Positions 7,924 through 17,381 are shown, counted from the stretch's first letter. The stretch is DNA of 39,554 nt from CAYWKS01 sp964458935 (GCA_964458935.1 CAYWKS010000029.1:1-39554); one strand, 5' to 3'. Made by a program: numbers and translations. The notes: generated from the letters alone by a model not told the origin.

Positions 7924-10900
7924 TCAGTGAAACAGTTCGTCGGGCTTGAAGTGGCGACGTTCGATGCCGGGGCCTTCCCATTCGAGTTCGTGGATGCCGC
8001 GATTCGATTCGATCTCGATGGGGTAGAAGCCCTTCTTCAGAGGCACGCGAACGGCGCGGGGCATCGGCGTGCTCGATAGGCCGGTGTACGCCAGCACCTC
8101 ATCGGCGCCGATCTTCATGCGCCCATCGCCCCGCGGCCGGAGGTGGAAGGTGTAGAGGCCTTCAGCAGGCACGCGGAGGTAACCGACGTACCGCCGCCCG
8201 GCTTCGTCCATGCTCCGGTACAGGTCGTCGGCGACGTGGGGATCGTCGCCGGTGGCCTTGAGATGTTTCGCCAGGCCCGAGGGACTCACCCGCGCCGGCT
8301 CGCGCGCCACGCGGAAAGCAAACGTGTCGTACAGCGGCGCCTTGATGCCGCTCGCGGTCACGCTCCGCGCAACGAGTTTGGCGTGGCGATCGATCACGAT
8401 CGGCTTGGTGTACGTTTGCCAAGCGATCTCGCTGGTGTACACATGGTCATCGGCCAGAGGCAGCAGCGCATACTGGACCCGGGCGTCGGGCGCCGCCGCA
8501 TGCGTATCGAGTTCAACGCGGACCGGCTTCATGTACTCGCCGCCGACGGGTTGTGCGGTGACGCGGCCCTGGTTGGAGATGGCCGGGTAGATCGTGTACG
8601 TGACCGGCGCGCCTTCCAGCCAGCGCTGCGGGAAAAAGTACTCGTGGCACTTGTCGCCGTCGATCTCCAGGCCGTGGTCGGCGGCGGTGCGGATGAACGT
8701 GCGGCCGTCGCGTTCCTCGATGCCCGCGATCATGGCGCACCAGGTGGTGGGGGTTCGGATTACGAGTTCCCTGTTCTTCTCGATCTCCTCGCGGAGGGCG
8801 ACGACGCGGCGGCCCAGCGGCGTCTTGAGCGCTTCCTGTTGGATCTCGGCATACGGCTTGATGATGCCGTTGTTGCGGAGGTTGTGCTCGATCTCCCACC
8901 GGACGAACTTGAGCTTGTAGGACAGGAAGTCTTCGCGGCGGCCGGTCAGGCTGCCCTGGCCGAAGCGCCGCTGCCCTTCGCGCGCGTTGATCATCTCGCC
9001 GTCATTGCGGAGGATGATCCAACTGCCGACCAGCGACTCGGGCAGCGGCTGATCCGTGTCGACGTAGAACCCGTTGGCTTCGTCGCCGTTCCACGTGCGG
9101 CGGCTCTCGCTGACGACACCCCGATAGGCGTCGTGCGGCTGCTGCAGCGAATGCCCGTCGCCTTTGACCTTCAGCACGGCGCCGCCGATCAGGTACGTGT
9201 CCGCCTTGCCCTGGTGACGGGCCACCGTGCCGATGCGACCGTTGAATTCGATGCCGGCCACGTCCAGATCGATCGGCTCGTCGTTGGTGCTCAAAAGCAC
9301 GACGTCCTGCCGGCCGTTGGTGAAGCTGACCTGCAGCGCCACGGCGTTGGGTTGATCCCGCGGCACGGGCAGGCGGCTGACCGACCGGATGGCGGTCTGG
9401 GCGACGTAGGGTTCATGGACGGCGACGAACACGGCCCGCCCGTCCTGGCCGCTGTGGCGGAGCATGAAGCCCGGCTGCCGCGGCCACTCGTGACTGGGCT
9501 TGTCGTCGTCCATGCCGCCGGAGGTCGGCATCTCGAAAAGGTGCGCGGTGTAATCACCGTCCACGGCGAAGTGATGCCGCAGGCCGACGATCGGTTCATC
9601 TCGCCACGAATCGTCGAACGCCTTGAAAGGCAGTTTGGCCCAACCGGTCTTTCCCGTGATCTCTTCGAAGTGCCGGGGGTCGTCCGCGTGCTTGTTGCCG
9701 CTGATGCGGCGTCTGGGCAGGTCCCAGGTGTCCTGCACCTGGTAATCCACGTAGAAATAGTCGGGCGCCGAGGTCTTCCTGACGTCGAACAGGACGCCGT
9801 ACCCGTCGCCGACGACGTCGACCTGCTCTTCATCCCACGCGACGCCTTCGGGCAGCAAGGGGCGAAGCCCGGGGACCGCTTGCGTGCTCAGCGAGGTGGT
9901 CTGCTTGCGGATGCCGTGCGTCTTGCCGCCGCGCATGAAGTAGTCGCGCGTCTGGCCACCTTCGACCACGAACAGATCAACGATGTACGGCTGATCGATG
10001 TCCACCGTGTTGAGCAGCAGCGTACGCGAATACTGGTCGGTGACGCCGGCGTACACGCGCGGCGAGTCCACCCGGACCGCGGAAAGCCCGGGCAGGTTCG
10101 GCTCGTAGAAGTGCGGGTTGCCGTCGCCCAGCGCGTCCCGGAAGTTCTGGTGGTCCACCATGACCACGTTGTGACCCATCGCCCCGGAGTAAGTCAGACG
10201 CAGCCTGTGCTTGGGATAGCTGTAGTCGTCGAGCAGGTAATGGCCGTTGTCGAAGACCTGGATGTCCAACGTGTCCTGGTGGCCGTGATTGGTGGAGATA
10301 CCGAATCCCATGTGGACCTGGACCTGCTGGTCGCCCTCGCCGTCGCCGAGCAGCACGTGCCGCAGCCCGGGCATCATCACGTCGTCGCTCCGCTTGAGCG
10401 GTTCGCGGCGGAGGAACGCCGCCTTGGTGACGCTGCCATACGACGCGTCGTTGAAGATCGGCGGCGGGCCGGCCGGCGTGGCGATCTTCTTCGTCCACGT
10501 AAACGCCTTCTTCCAGAAGTCTTCGTACTTGCCGTACGGGAACTCATAGTCCTTGAGCAGGCCCTGGTCGGGCACGTCGCCCTGCGGGAACATGCGCTGC
10601 CAGGCCCGCGCGTTGTAGCTGTCTGCCGGAACCTCGTAACCTTCGGGATCGGAGTACCCGTTCAGGCGCCGCAGGCTGTTGTTCGCCTTGTACAGGTGGA
10701 TGGAGGTATAGCCGGGGCCTTCGGTGTACCCGCCGTCGACCGTGAAAGAGACCTGCGGGAACTTCTCCATGCACTGGGCAAAGGCGCGGAACCACTCGCG
10801 ATTGTTGACCACGCGGGCGTGCTTGAAGTTGTGCGTCGCGGGGAATCCCTGGTGGAACTTGCCGAACCCGCCGTAGTAGCGCGCCCGCGCGTACTCCATG

Positions 10901-11793
10901 GTCTGGAGTGTCTGCTTGATGATGTCGCGACCGACCCGCTCGCCGTAGTCCTTGAAGCCCTGGCTGTGCCAGCAGACGTCGGCGACGCGGAGCATGTTGC
11001 CCGGGCCGCCCACCTCGCCCGACGCGCGACGCCCGTAACGGGTGCTGGTCCATCCGTAAGGGAAACCTCGGCCCTTGGAGCAGATGTAGTCCGCGCCATA
11101 GCTGCGCACCAGCACCCAGTCGCGGAAGCCCATCGCGTACGCGTCGACGAACACCGCCGCCTTCCGCGCGTACTTCTCGTCTTGCGTGTTGTGGTAGGCG
11201 CGCATCAGCGTGCTCATCGCGCCCTGGCTCCAGTCGTTCCGCGCCGTCTCGAGCATGCCCTGGAAACAGTAGATCCGCCCTTGCTCATCCTTGTGGTACT
11301 CGGCCACGTGCTCCTTCCCGAGCGGGCCGTCCTCCGTCAGCTTCGGGGCGTAGAACGGCTTGGTCAGGTTGATCGGGTACTTCGGGTTGTTCGGAAAGGT
11401 CTCGCCGCACACGGTGCACGTGTACTGGTGGGGCCTGGCCGGGTCGAACCGGACGCCGCCCCGCTTATCCGGATGGTTCGGACAGCGCGAAGCGTCGCGG
11501 GCCCGCCAGTTGTGGATCAGCGGCGACTGCTTCGGGATGCACGCGATGATCTGGTCGTCGGTCATGGCCGCGATCTCGTCGGCGCGCCGGAGCTGCTCTT
11601 CCCGGTCCTTTCCATACGCGAGGCCGCTCACGGACTGAGGCATCGGGTGGACGAACAGCGCCTCGTCCGTCCATTGTTCGGGGTTGCGGTCGGTGGGGTA
11701 CGTCTCCGCAAAGACCTGCGCGGCGATCATGAGCGTCGCCGCGGCGCAGAGGCCGAGCAACCCGTGAACGGTGGTGGACAGTGAGCGATGCAT
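7924..11793 (-). CDS. Large secreted heparinase II/III-like protein with PA14 end
   Basis: 1289 residues with a signal peptide (MHRSLSTTVHGLLGLCAAAT, cleavage near AEA/AET). Near residue 80-110 are two Cys pairs (CPNHP, CTVCGE) resembling a small zinc ribbon. An alpha-helical region follows, then a heparinase II/III-like beta-sandwich with NHGHQDTLDIQVFDNG around residue 500. Such proteins are usually polysaccharide lyases acting on uronic-acid glycans outside the cytoplasm. Residues of about 1060-1140 resemble the Fn3-like domain of chitobiases, and the last 120 or so resemble a PA14 carbohydrate-binding module (GYLRVPAEGLYTFHLRPRGD, IGADEV). The start at 11793 has GGAG 8 bases upstream. The substrate is unknown. 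It is far longer than a typical heparinase II, owing to the C-terminal modules. Confidence 0.8.
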   Translation of the reverse strand: MHRSLSTTVHGLLGLCAAATLMIAAQVFAETYPTDRNPEQWTDEALFVHPMPQSVSGLAYGKDREEQLRRADEIAAMTDDQIIACIPKQSPLIHNWRARDASRCPNHPDKRGGVRFDPARPHQYTCTVCGETFPNNPKYPINLTKPFYAPKLTEDGPLGKEHVAEYHKDEQGRIYCFQGMLETARNDWSQGAMSTLMRAYHNTQDEKYARKAAVFVDAYAMGFRDWVLVRSYGADYICSKGRGFPYGWTSTRYGRRASGEVGGPGNMLRVADVCWHSQGFKDYGERVGRDIIKQTLQTMEYARARYYGGFGKFHQGFPATHNFKHARVVNNREWFRAFAQCMEKFPQVSFTVDGGYTEGPGYTSIHLYKANNSLRRLNGYSDPEGYEVPADSYNARAWQRMFPQGDVPDQGLLKDYEFPYGKYEDFWKKAFTWTKKIATPAGPPPIFNDASYGSVTKAAFLRREPLKRSDDVMMPGLRHVLLGDGEGDQQVQVHMGFGISTNHGHQDTLDIQVFDNGHYLLDDYSYPKHRLRLTYSGAMGHNVVMVDHQNFRDALGDGNPHFYEPNLPGLSAVRVDSPRVYAGVTDQYSRTLLLNTVDIDQPYIVDLFVVEGGQTRDYFMRGGKTHGIRKQTTSLSTQAVPGLRPLLPEGVAWDEEQVDVVGDGYGVLFDVRKTSAPDYFYVDYQVQDTWDLPRRRISGNKHADDPRHFEEITGKTGWAKLPFKAFDDSWRDEPIVGLRHHFAVDGDYTAHLFEMPTSGGMDDDKPSHEWPRQPGFMLRHSGQDGRAVFVAVHEPYVAQTAIRSVSRLPVPRDQPNAVALQVSFTNGRQDVVLLSTNDEPIDLDVAGIEFNGRIGTVARHQGKADTYLIGGAVLKVKGDGHSLQQPHDAYRGVVSESRRTWNGDEANGFYVDTDQPLPESLVGSWIILRNDGEMINAREGQRRFGQGSLTGRREDFLSYKLKFVRWEIEHNLRNNGIIKPYAEIQQEALKTPLGRRVVALREEIEKNRELVIRTPTTWCAMIAGIEERDGRTFIRTAADHGLEIDGDKCHEYFFPQRWLEGAPVTYTIYPAISNQGRVTAQPVGGEYMKPVRVELDTHAAAPDARVQYALLPLADDHVYTSEIAWQTYTKPIVIDRHAKLVARSVTASGIKAPLYDTFAFRVAREPARVSPSGLAKHLKATGDDPHVADDLYRSMDEAGRRYVGYLRVPAEGLYTFHLRPRGDGRMKIGADEVLAYTGLSSTPMPRAVRVPLKKGFYPIEIESNRGIHELEWEGPGIERRHFKPDELFH

Positions 11794-12081
11794 TGCGGTG
11801 TCTCCGTGCTGTCGCGGTCGAGGGGGAGGTTGTACACCTATAGACGCTGTGTGCCAGGCCAGGCGGTCGCCGGGTTGGAATTTCGTCGCCCGGCGAGCCG
11901 CGGGGCTCGCATGGTGTCTCGCCGGGAAGGCCTCGCCGGGCCGGCATCCGCCTCGATTCGGTCTCATCATGGACTTGCCAGGCACGTCGGTTGGGCTCGA
12001 GCCGGGCTCGTGCGTCGAGCGACCGACGGCGAGATGGACCACGAGCGCCGGCGGGGGCACGCAGCGGTGTGGGGCTGTTGC
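11794..12081. other. Divergent intergenic region
   Basis: No gene is supported. On the minus strand TACAAC and TATAGG occur 40-55 bases before the heparinase-like start and could be -10 elements. The rest is featureless. Confidence 0.4.
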
Positions 12082-12087
12082 TACGCT
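12082..12087 (+). promoter_or_regulatory. -10-like element of the HI0933-type flavoprotein gene
   Basis: TACGCT, preceded by TTGC (extended -10), ends 6 bases before ATG 12094. No Shine-Dalgarno is present; leaderless expression is likely. Confidence 0.4.
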
Positions 12088-12093
12088 GACCGG

Positions 12094-13395
12094 ATGAGCG
12101 AGACGTGCGACATCGCGATCGTCGGGGGCGGCGCGGCGGGGCTGGCGGCGGCGATATTCGCGGCCGAGGCGCGCCCCGCCCCGGGTAGCCCGTGGCGGCC
12201 GCCGCGGGTGGTGCTGCTCGACGGAGCGAACAGGCTCGGCGCCAAGATCCTCGTCGCCGGCGGCGGGCGGTGCAACGTCACCCATCATCAGGTCTCGCCC
12301 GAGGACTACTTCACATCCGGCTCGCGCAAGATCGTCCGCAACGTGCTCCGCGCCTTCGACGTGCCCCGGACCGTCGAATGGTTCGCGTCGATGGGCGTCG
12401 AACTCAAGCGCGAGCCGACCGGAAAGCTGTTCCCGACGACCGACAAGGCGCAGACCGTCCTCGACGCGCTGCTGGGCCGCTGCGCCGCGCTGGGTCTCGA
12501 CGTGCGGACCGGCCACCGGGTGGGGCGTGTCGCGTGCGTCGCGGCCGGTGGCGACGGCGGCGTTGCGGGCACGGACCCGACGTTCACGATCACCCATGCC
12601 CGCGGCGAGCTCCGCGCGCGGCGCTTGATCCTCGCCACGGGCGGCCGATCGCTGCCGCGCACCGGCAGCGACGGCGGCGGCTACGACCTGGCCCGGGCGC
12701 TGGGGCACAGCGTGACGCCGACGCACGCGGCACTGGTCCCGCTCGTGCTCGACGACCGGTTCTTCCACGCGGGCCTGTCGGGCGTGAGCTGCGACGTTGA
12801 GCTGGGGTGCTACGTCGACGGCAAGCGGGTCGATCGGCGGGCGGGGGCGATGCTGTTCACGCACTTCGGGGTCAGCGGGCCGGTGGTCATGGACGTCTCG
12901 CGTCACTGGCTCGCGGCCGCGGGGGCGGGCGAGGCGATCGAGGTGCGCGCGAACTTTAGGCCAGGCCGCGAGTTCGCCGAGGTCGAGCGGGCCTGGGTCG
13001 ATCTCGCCGCGCGCCGCCGCGATGTATCGATGGGCCGGCTCGTCGGCGAGAAGCTGCCGGAGCGCGTGGCCGAGGCGTTGCTTGGCCACGTGGGCATCGA
13101 CCCGGCGGCGCAGGCCGGCCACGTCACACGCGACCAGCGCCGGGCGCTGGTTCATGCCCTGACCGGGCTGGCGCTGCCGATCGTCGGCGAGCGCGGGTGG
13201 AACCACGCGGAGGCGACGGCGGGCGGCGTGCCGCTCGATGAGATCGACTACCGCACGATGGGCTCGCGGCGGTGCGCCGGGCTGTACCTCGTCGGCGAGG
13301 TGCTCGACGTCGACGGGCGGATCGGGGGATTCAACTTCCAGTGGGCCTGGGCAACGGGGCACGTCGCCGGGCGGGCGGCGGCGAGCGACGCGTGA
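12094..13395 (+). CDS. BaiN/HI0933-family FAD-dependent oxidoreductase
   Basis: 433 residues. An FAD-binding Rossmann motif IVGGGAAGLAAAI lies at residues 8-20. The hallmark GAKILVAGGGRCNVTH of the HI0933/YhiN/BaiN family is near residue 50, and the C-terminal second FAD contact reads YLVGEVLDVDGRIGGFNFQ. The family is widespread in bacteria, but most members have no assigned reaction; BaiN of Clostridium has been linked to bile acid metabolism, a role that need not apply here. ATG 12094 puts the Rossmann motif at the usual distance from the N-terminus. It is followed by trpS after 71 bases, with a separate promoter for trpS. Confidence 0.9.
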   Translation: MSETCDIAIVGGGAAGLAAAIFAAEARPAPGSPWRPPRVVLLDGANRLGAKILVAGGGRCNVTHHQVSPEDYFTSGSRKIVRNVLRAFDVPRTVEWFASMGVELKREPTGKLFPTTDKAQTVLDALLGRCAALGLDVRTGHRVGRVACVAAGGDGGVAGTDPTFTITHARGELRARRLILATGGRSLPRTGSDGGGYDLARALGHSVTPTHAALVPLVLDDRFFHAGLSGVSCDVELGCYVDGKRVDRRAGAMLFTHFGVSGPVVMDVSRHWLAAAGAGEAIEVRANFRPGREFAEVERAWVDLAARRRDVSMGRLVGEKLPERVAEALLGHVGIDPAAQAGHVTRDQRRALVHALTGLALPIVGERGWNHAEATAGGVPLDEIDYRTMGSRRCAGLYLVGEVLDVDGRIGGFNFQWAWATGHVAGRAAASDA

Positions 13396-13428
13396 ACCCG
13401 AAGGCCGGCGCTCGCGGGCCCAAGGGAT

Positions 13429-13457
13429 TTGGCGGTGCGGCTGGGACCCGCTACAAC
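13429..13457 (+). promoter_or_regulatory. Promoter of trpS
   Basis: TTGGCG (13429-13434), a 17-base spacer and TACAAC (13452-13457). The -10 ends 9 bases before ATG 13467 without a clear Shine-Dalgarno. There is no T-box, leader peptide or terminator ahead of the gene. Confidence 0.5.
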
Positions 13458-13466
13458 AGGGCGACC

Positions 13467-14534
13467 ATGACCGACGCCACGCCTGACAAGCCACGCATCC
13501 TCACCGGCGACACCCCGACCGGCGCCCTGCACCTGGGCCATTTCGTCGGGTCGCTGGAGAACCGGCTGGCCATGCAGGACGCCTACGACTGCTACTTCAT
13601 CGTGGCCAACGTGCATGCGCTGACGACCCGCCCGGACAAGACCGACGAGATCCGCGGCGACACGATCGAGATCGTCAAGGACTGGCTGAGCGTGGGGATC
13701 GACCCGGGCAAGGCGACGCTGTTCGTGCAGAGCGAGGTCCCCGCGATCGCCGAGCTGACCTGGTATTTCGCGATGCTGCTGGGGTACGGCCGGCTGATGA
13801 AGAACCCCACGATCAAAGACGAGATCCGCGTGAAAAACCTCGGGGACCAGTACAGCTTCGGGTTCCTGATGTACGCCGTGGGCCAGATCGCCGACATCCT
13901 GGCGTTCAAGCCCGCGCTCGTGCCGGTCGGCGAGGACCAGGTGCCGCACATCGAGATGACACGGGAGATCGCGAGGCGGTTCAACCACACGTACTGCGGC
14001 GTGGACACGCAGACGCCCGACGAGGACCACACGGCACGCGGCGGGGTCTTCCCCGTGCCCGGGCCCAAGGTCGGACGCGTCGCCCGGCTCACCGGGATCG
14101 ACGGCCAGCAGAAGATGAGCAAGAGCCTGGGCAACGCGATCCTGCTGTCCGACACGCCCAAGCAGATTCAAAAGAAGTGCAACAAGATCTACACCGGCCG
14201 CGGCACGATGGACGACCCGCCGGTCATCGAAGGCAACACCGTCTTCGAGTACCTGGAGATCTTTCACCCCGACCCCGGCAAGGTCGAGGAACTGAAACAG
14301 GCGTACGCGGGCGGCGACGTCGGTGACGGCGACTGCAAGAAAGCGCTGGGCGCGGCGCTCAACGCGTGGCTCGACCCCATCCGCGAACGGCGCGCGAGCT
14401 ACACCGACGACGACGTGCTCGACGTGCTCAAGGCGGGCAACGCCAAGGCCAACACCCTCGCCGAGCAGACTCTGTACGAGGCGAAGCAGGCGATGCGCTT
14501 CGATTTCGGCCCGCGGAAGCTGGGGATCCGCTAG
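13467..14534 (+). CDS. trpS: Tryptophanyl-tRNA synthetase
   Basis: 355-residue class I aminoacyl-tRNA synthetase that charges tRNA-Trp. The HIGH-type motif appears as TGALHLGHF (residues 18-26) and the KMSKS loop as GQQKMSKSLGNAI (about residues 213-225), both in the expected place for a 330-360 residue TrpRS. VGEDQVPHIEMTREIARRFN is the conserved region binding the adenylate. The start is placed at ATG 13467, giving MTDATPDKPRILTGD. Confidence 0.96.
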   Translation: MTDATPDKPRILTGDTPTGALHLGHFVGSLENRLAMQDAYDCYFIVANVHALTTRPDKTDEIRGDTIEIVKDWLSVGIDPGKATLFVQSEVPAIAELTWYFAMLLGYGRLMKNPTIKDEIRVKNLGDQYSFGFLMYAVGQIADILAFKPALVPVGEDQVPHIEMTREIARRFNHTYCGVDTQTPDEDHTARGGVFPVPGPKVGRVARLTGIDGQQKMSKSLGNAILLSDTPKQIQKKCNKIYTGRGTMDDPPVIEGNTVFEYLEIFHPDPGKVEELKQAYAGGDVGDGDCKKALGAALNAWLDPIRERRASYTDDDVLDVLKAGNAKANTLAEQTLYEAKQAMRFDFGPRKLGIR

Positions 14535-14643
14535 TCGATACGGGGCGATGCTCCGTTCACCGGGTACGGGGCATGCCCAAAGACGTCATCGGCGCTGAAA
14601 TCGCGGGTGGCGCGGCCGGGGCGGCGGCGGCCGTGCTTGCATC

Positions 14644-14672
14644 TTGCGGGCGCCCGGCGGAACCGGCACAAT
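14644..14672 (+). promoter_or_regulatory. Probable promoter of the STAS gene
   Basis: TTGCGG (14644-14649), 17 bases, CACAAT (14667-14672). A start near 14680 would leave about 20 bases before ATG 14701, with GGGGA as a possible Shine-Dalgarno. Confidence 0.35.
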
Positions 14673-14700
14673 GGGTGCCTTGGGGACATGGGGATCCGCG

Positions 14701-15006
14701 ATGGACGACCTCACGGTGGAATTGGTGCACGGCCCGGACCAGGTGGCCGTGGCGCTGCGCGGGGCCGGGTCGAACGTGTACGCCCAGCCGGTCCGCGGTT
14801 ATTGCGAGGCGATCGTGAGCTATCGGCCCAAGCGGGTGAGCATCGACCTGTCGGGGTTGACGTTCATCAACAGCATCCTGGTGGGCGTACTGGTGGAGTT
14901 CCGGGGCCGGCTGGCGAACATCGGCGCGACGCTGGTGCTGCACGACGCCCAGGGGCCGGTCCTCGACGTGCTCAAGACCTGCCACGTCGCCGACCTGTTG
15001 CGATGA
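14701..15006 (+). CDS. STAS domain protein (anti-sigma factor antagonist-like)
   Basis: 101 residues, the length of a single STAS domain like SpoIIAA/RsbV. The core reads RVSIDLSGLTFINSILVGVL; Ser-58 falls where the phosphorylatable serine of SpoIIAA-type proteins sits, but the usual DSSG context is replaced by NSIL. Such proteins bind and release anti-sigma kinases in partner-switching circuits. No kinase, phosphatase or sigma factor gene is adjacent, so the partner is unknown. ATG 14701 is chosen because GGGGA lies 6 bases upstream; the frame is open further up without similarity. It lies 136 bases ahead of lpxC-fabZ. Confidence 0.75.
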   Translation: MDDLTVELVHGPDQVAVALRGAGSNVYAQPVRGYCEAIVSYRPKRVSIDLSGLTFINSILVGVLVEFRGRLANIGATLVLHDAQGPVLDVLKTCHVADLLR

Positions 15007-15142
15007 GCGATCCGCGGTCCGGGGGCCGGCGTCACGATACAATTGAACGGTCGAGCGGGTCGCCATACGATGACGTTTTGCGCCCGGTCGTGCCCGCGTC
15101 GGCGGACCGATCCGGACGGCAGTCGCAGGGACTGACTGGAGC

Positions 15143-16477
15143 ATGAGCGAACCGACCGCGATGCAGCAGACATTGGCGGGGCAGGCCTCGCTGGAAGGTC
15201 GCGGCCTGTTCATGGGCGAACAGGCGTCGGTCCGGTTTCGCCCCGCGCCGGTGAACCACGGCATCGTCTTCTACCGCACCGACGTGACGGAGGACGCGGG
15301 CCCGGTGCGGATCCCGGCGTTGATCCAGAACGTGGCCAAGCGGGCCCGGCGGACGACGCTGCGGAACGGGTCGGTGGCGATCGAGACGTGCGAGCACTGC
15401 CTGAGCGCGCTGGCGGGGCTGCGGATCGACAACGCGGTCGTCGAGGTCGCGGGCCCGGAGATGCCTGCGGCGGACGGTTCGGCTGCGCCCTTCGTCGAGG
15501 CCTTGGGCGGTGCGGGCGTCGAACAGCAGGACCAGCCCCGCCACGTGTACCACATCACCGAGCCGATCACGATCGAAGAGGGCGAGGCGATGATCGCGGC
15601 GTTGCCGGCCGACCACCCGGGCATGCAGGTGCTGTACGACCTGGACTACGGCGAGGGGGGCCCGCTGCCGGCGCAGGTGCACGCGTTCAGCCTGACCAAC
15701 GGTAACTACGCGAAACAGATCGCCCCGGCGCGGACCTACGTGCTCGAGGCCGAGGCCCGCGCGCTGCAGGCCGGCGGCTGGGGCACGCACCTGACCGAGC
15801 GGGACATCCTGGTGCTCGGCCCGGGCGGGCCGGTGGGCGAGAACGCCCTGCGGTTCGACGACGAGCCGGTGCGGCACAAGGTGCTGGACCTGATCGGCGA
15901 CCTGTCGCTGCTGGGCTGCGCGATCCAGGGCCGCATCGTCGCCTACAAGTCGGGGCACACGCTGAACCATCGGCTGGCGATGCGGCTCAGCCGCATGCTC
16001 GCGGCCCAGCGTCGGCGGGAGCTGCTCCGCGACGGCGAGGCGGCCGACGTGCGGGCGATCTCGCGGATCCTCCCGCACCGCTTCCCCATGCTCATGATCG
16101 ACCGCGTGCTCGAGGTGCAGGGCGACCAGCGGGCGGTGGGCGTGAAGAACGTGACGGTCAACGAACCGTTCTTCCAGGGCCACTACCCCGGCACGCCGAT
16201 CATGCCCGGCGTGCTGATCGTCGAGGCGATGGCGCAGTTGTCGGGCGTGCTGCTCAGCCGCAAGCTCGAGCACACGGGCAAGCTCGCGGTGCTGCTGTCG
16301 ATGGACAAGGTCAAGCTGCGTCGGCCGGTCACGCCCGGCGACCAGTTGGTGATCGAGGCCGAGGCGATGCGCGTCCGCAGCCGCACGGGTCACACCCGGT
16401 GTCGCGCGTGGGTGGGGCAGGACCTGGCCGCGGAGGCGGAGATCAAGTTCATGCTCGTCGACGCCGAGCGCGAATAG
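15143..16477 (+). CDS. lpxC-fabZ: Bifunctional UDP-3-O-acyl-GlcNAc deacetylase / 3-hydroxyacyl-ACP dehydratase
   Basis: 444 residues fusing two lipid A/fatty acid enzymes. Residues 1 to about 290 are LpxC, the zinc enzyme of the committed step of lipid A synthesis: the zinc ligand His-85 in CEHCLSALAGL, the RHKVLDLIGDL segment with the other ligands, and the catalytic YKSGHTLN. Residues of about 300-444 are FabZ: LPHRFPMLMIDRV carries the active-site His and PGVLIVEAMAQLSG the catalytic Glu. The fusion is known from Bacteroidetes and some planctomycetes. It is followed after 19 bases by lpxA, so the pair is an operon covering neighbouring steps. The start codon is preceded by GGAG only one base away, so the true site could be slightly different; a TACAAT lies at 15038-15043. 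Confidence 0.95.
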   Translation: MSEPTAMQQTLAGQASLEGRGLFMGEQASVRFRPAPVNHGIVFYRTDVTEDAGPVRIPALIQNVAKRARRTTLRNGSVAIETCEHCLSALAGLRIDNAVVEVAGPEMPAADGSAAPFVEALGGAGVEQQDQPRHVYHITEPITIEEGEAMIAALPADHPGMQVLYDLDYGEGGPLPAQVHAFSLTNGNYAKQIAPARTYVLEAEARALQAGGWGTHLTERDILVLGPGGPVGENALRFDDEPVRHKVLDLIGDLSLLGCAIQGRIVAYKSGHTLNHRLAMRLSRMLAAQRRRELLRDGEAADVRAISRILPHRFPMLMIDRVLEVQGDQRAVGVKNVTVNEPFFQGHYPGTPIMPGVLIVEAMAQLSGVLLSRKLEHTGKLAVLLSMDKVKLRRPVTPGDQLVIEAEAMRVRSRTGHTRCRAWVGQDLAAEAEIKFMLVDAERE

Positions 16478-16496
16478 ACGACGGACGCACGAAGCT

Positions 16497-17381
16497 ATGG
16501 CGCAGATTCATCCCACGGCGATCGTAGACGCGACGGCGGAGCTGGCCGACGACTGTGTCGTGGGGCCCTACTGCGTGGTCGGCCCGGGCGTGGTGGTCGG
16601 GGCGCGGACCCGGCTGGACAGCCACGTCGTGCTGACCGGCCGCACCACGCTCGGCGCCGACAACCACCTGTTCAGCCACGTCGTGCTCGGCGGCGCGCCC
16701 CAGGACCTCAAGTACGAGGGCGAGCAAACCACCCTCACCGTCGGCGACCGCAACGAGGTCCGCGAGTTCGTCACCATGCACGTGGGCACCGCCAACGGGG
16801 ACGGGTGCACCACCGTCGGCGATGACAACCTGTTCATGGTCGGCGCGCACATCGCCCACGACTCGCACATCGGCGACCGCTGCGTGCTGGCCAACAACGT
16901 CCTGCTCGCCGGGCACATCACCATCGAGGACTTCGCCGTCGTCTCCGGCGGCACGGCGATCCACCACTACGTGACGATCGGTCGGTACGCCTTCGTCGGC
17001 GGCAACAGCGGGATCGTCCACGACGCCCCGCCGTTCATGGTCAGCGACGGGCACCCCGCGCGGGTGCGGGGGGTCAACCTGATCGGCCTGCACCGCCACC
17101 ACTTCGACCCGGGCATCATCGATCGGCTGAAGTACGCCTACCGGCTGCTGTACAAGCGTGAGCAGGGCAACCAGAACGGCGCGATCGACGCGCTCGAGGC
17201 CGAGCTCGCCGACGACGTGTGGGTCCGCGAGCTGTGCGAATTCGCCCGCCGGGCGGCCGGGAGCACGCACGGCCGCTACCGCGAGACGCTCCGCCGCGAC
17301 GATCGTCGGGAGGCGGCGGCCCGCGCCGCGTCCTGCGTCGCGCCCAAGGACGCGCCCGCGTCGTCCCCCGCCTCGCGCTAG
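16497..17381 (+). CDS. lpxA: UDP-N-acetylglucosamine acyltransferase
   Basis: 294 residues. LpxA transfers a 3-hydroxyacyl chain from ACP to UDP-GlcNAc, the first step of lipid A. Left-handed beta-helix hexapeptides run through the first 190 residues; the catalytic-base region is VGAHIAHDSHIGD. The HPARVRGVNLIGLHR segment and helical end are diagnostic of LpxA against LpxD. The family is usually about 260 residues; here a basic, Ala/Arg-rich tail of some 30 residues is added. It shares an operon with lpxC-fabZ. Its TAG stop overlaps the stop of the convergent recO gene by 4 bases. Confidence 0.94.
   Translation: MAQIHPTAIVDATAELADDCVVGPYCVVGPGVVVGARTRLDSHVVLTGRTTLGADNHLFSHVVLGGAPQDLKYEGEQTTLTVGDRNEVREFVTMHVGTANGDGCTTVGDDNLFMVGAHIAHDSHIGDRCVLANNVLLAGHITIEDFAVVSGGTAIHHYVTIGRYAFVGGNSGIVHDAPPFMVSDGHPARVRGVNLIGLHRHHFDPGIIDRLKYAYRLLYKREQGNQNGAIDALEAELADDVWVRELCEFARRAAGSTHGRYRETLRRDDRREAAARAASCVAPKDAPASSPASR

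Noticed and set aside
8143..11784. A 1213-codon open frame on the plus strand, antisense to the heparinase-like gene
   Set aside because: It is the mirror of a high-GC gene: no signal peptide, domain or ribosome site, and its composition (Arg, Val, Asp, His) is that of a shadow frame. The minus-strand protein has clear family motifs.
13396..13466. T-box or leader peptide ahead of trpS
   Set aside because: Only 71 bases lie between the genes, with no terminator and no Trp codons in a leader frame; a promoter is seen instead.
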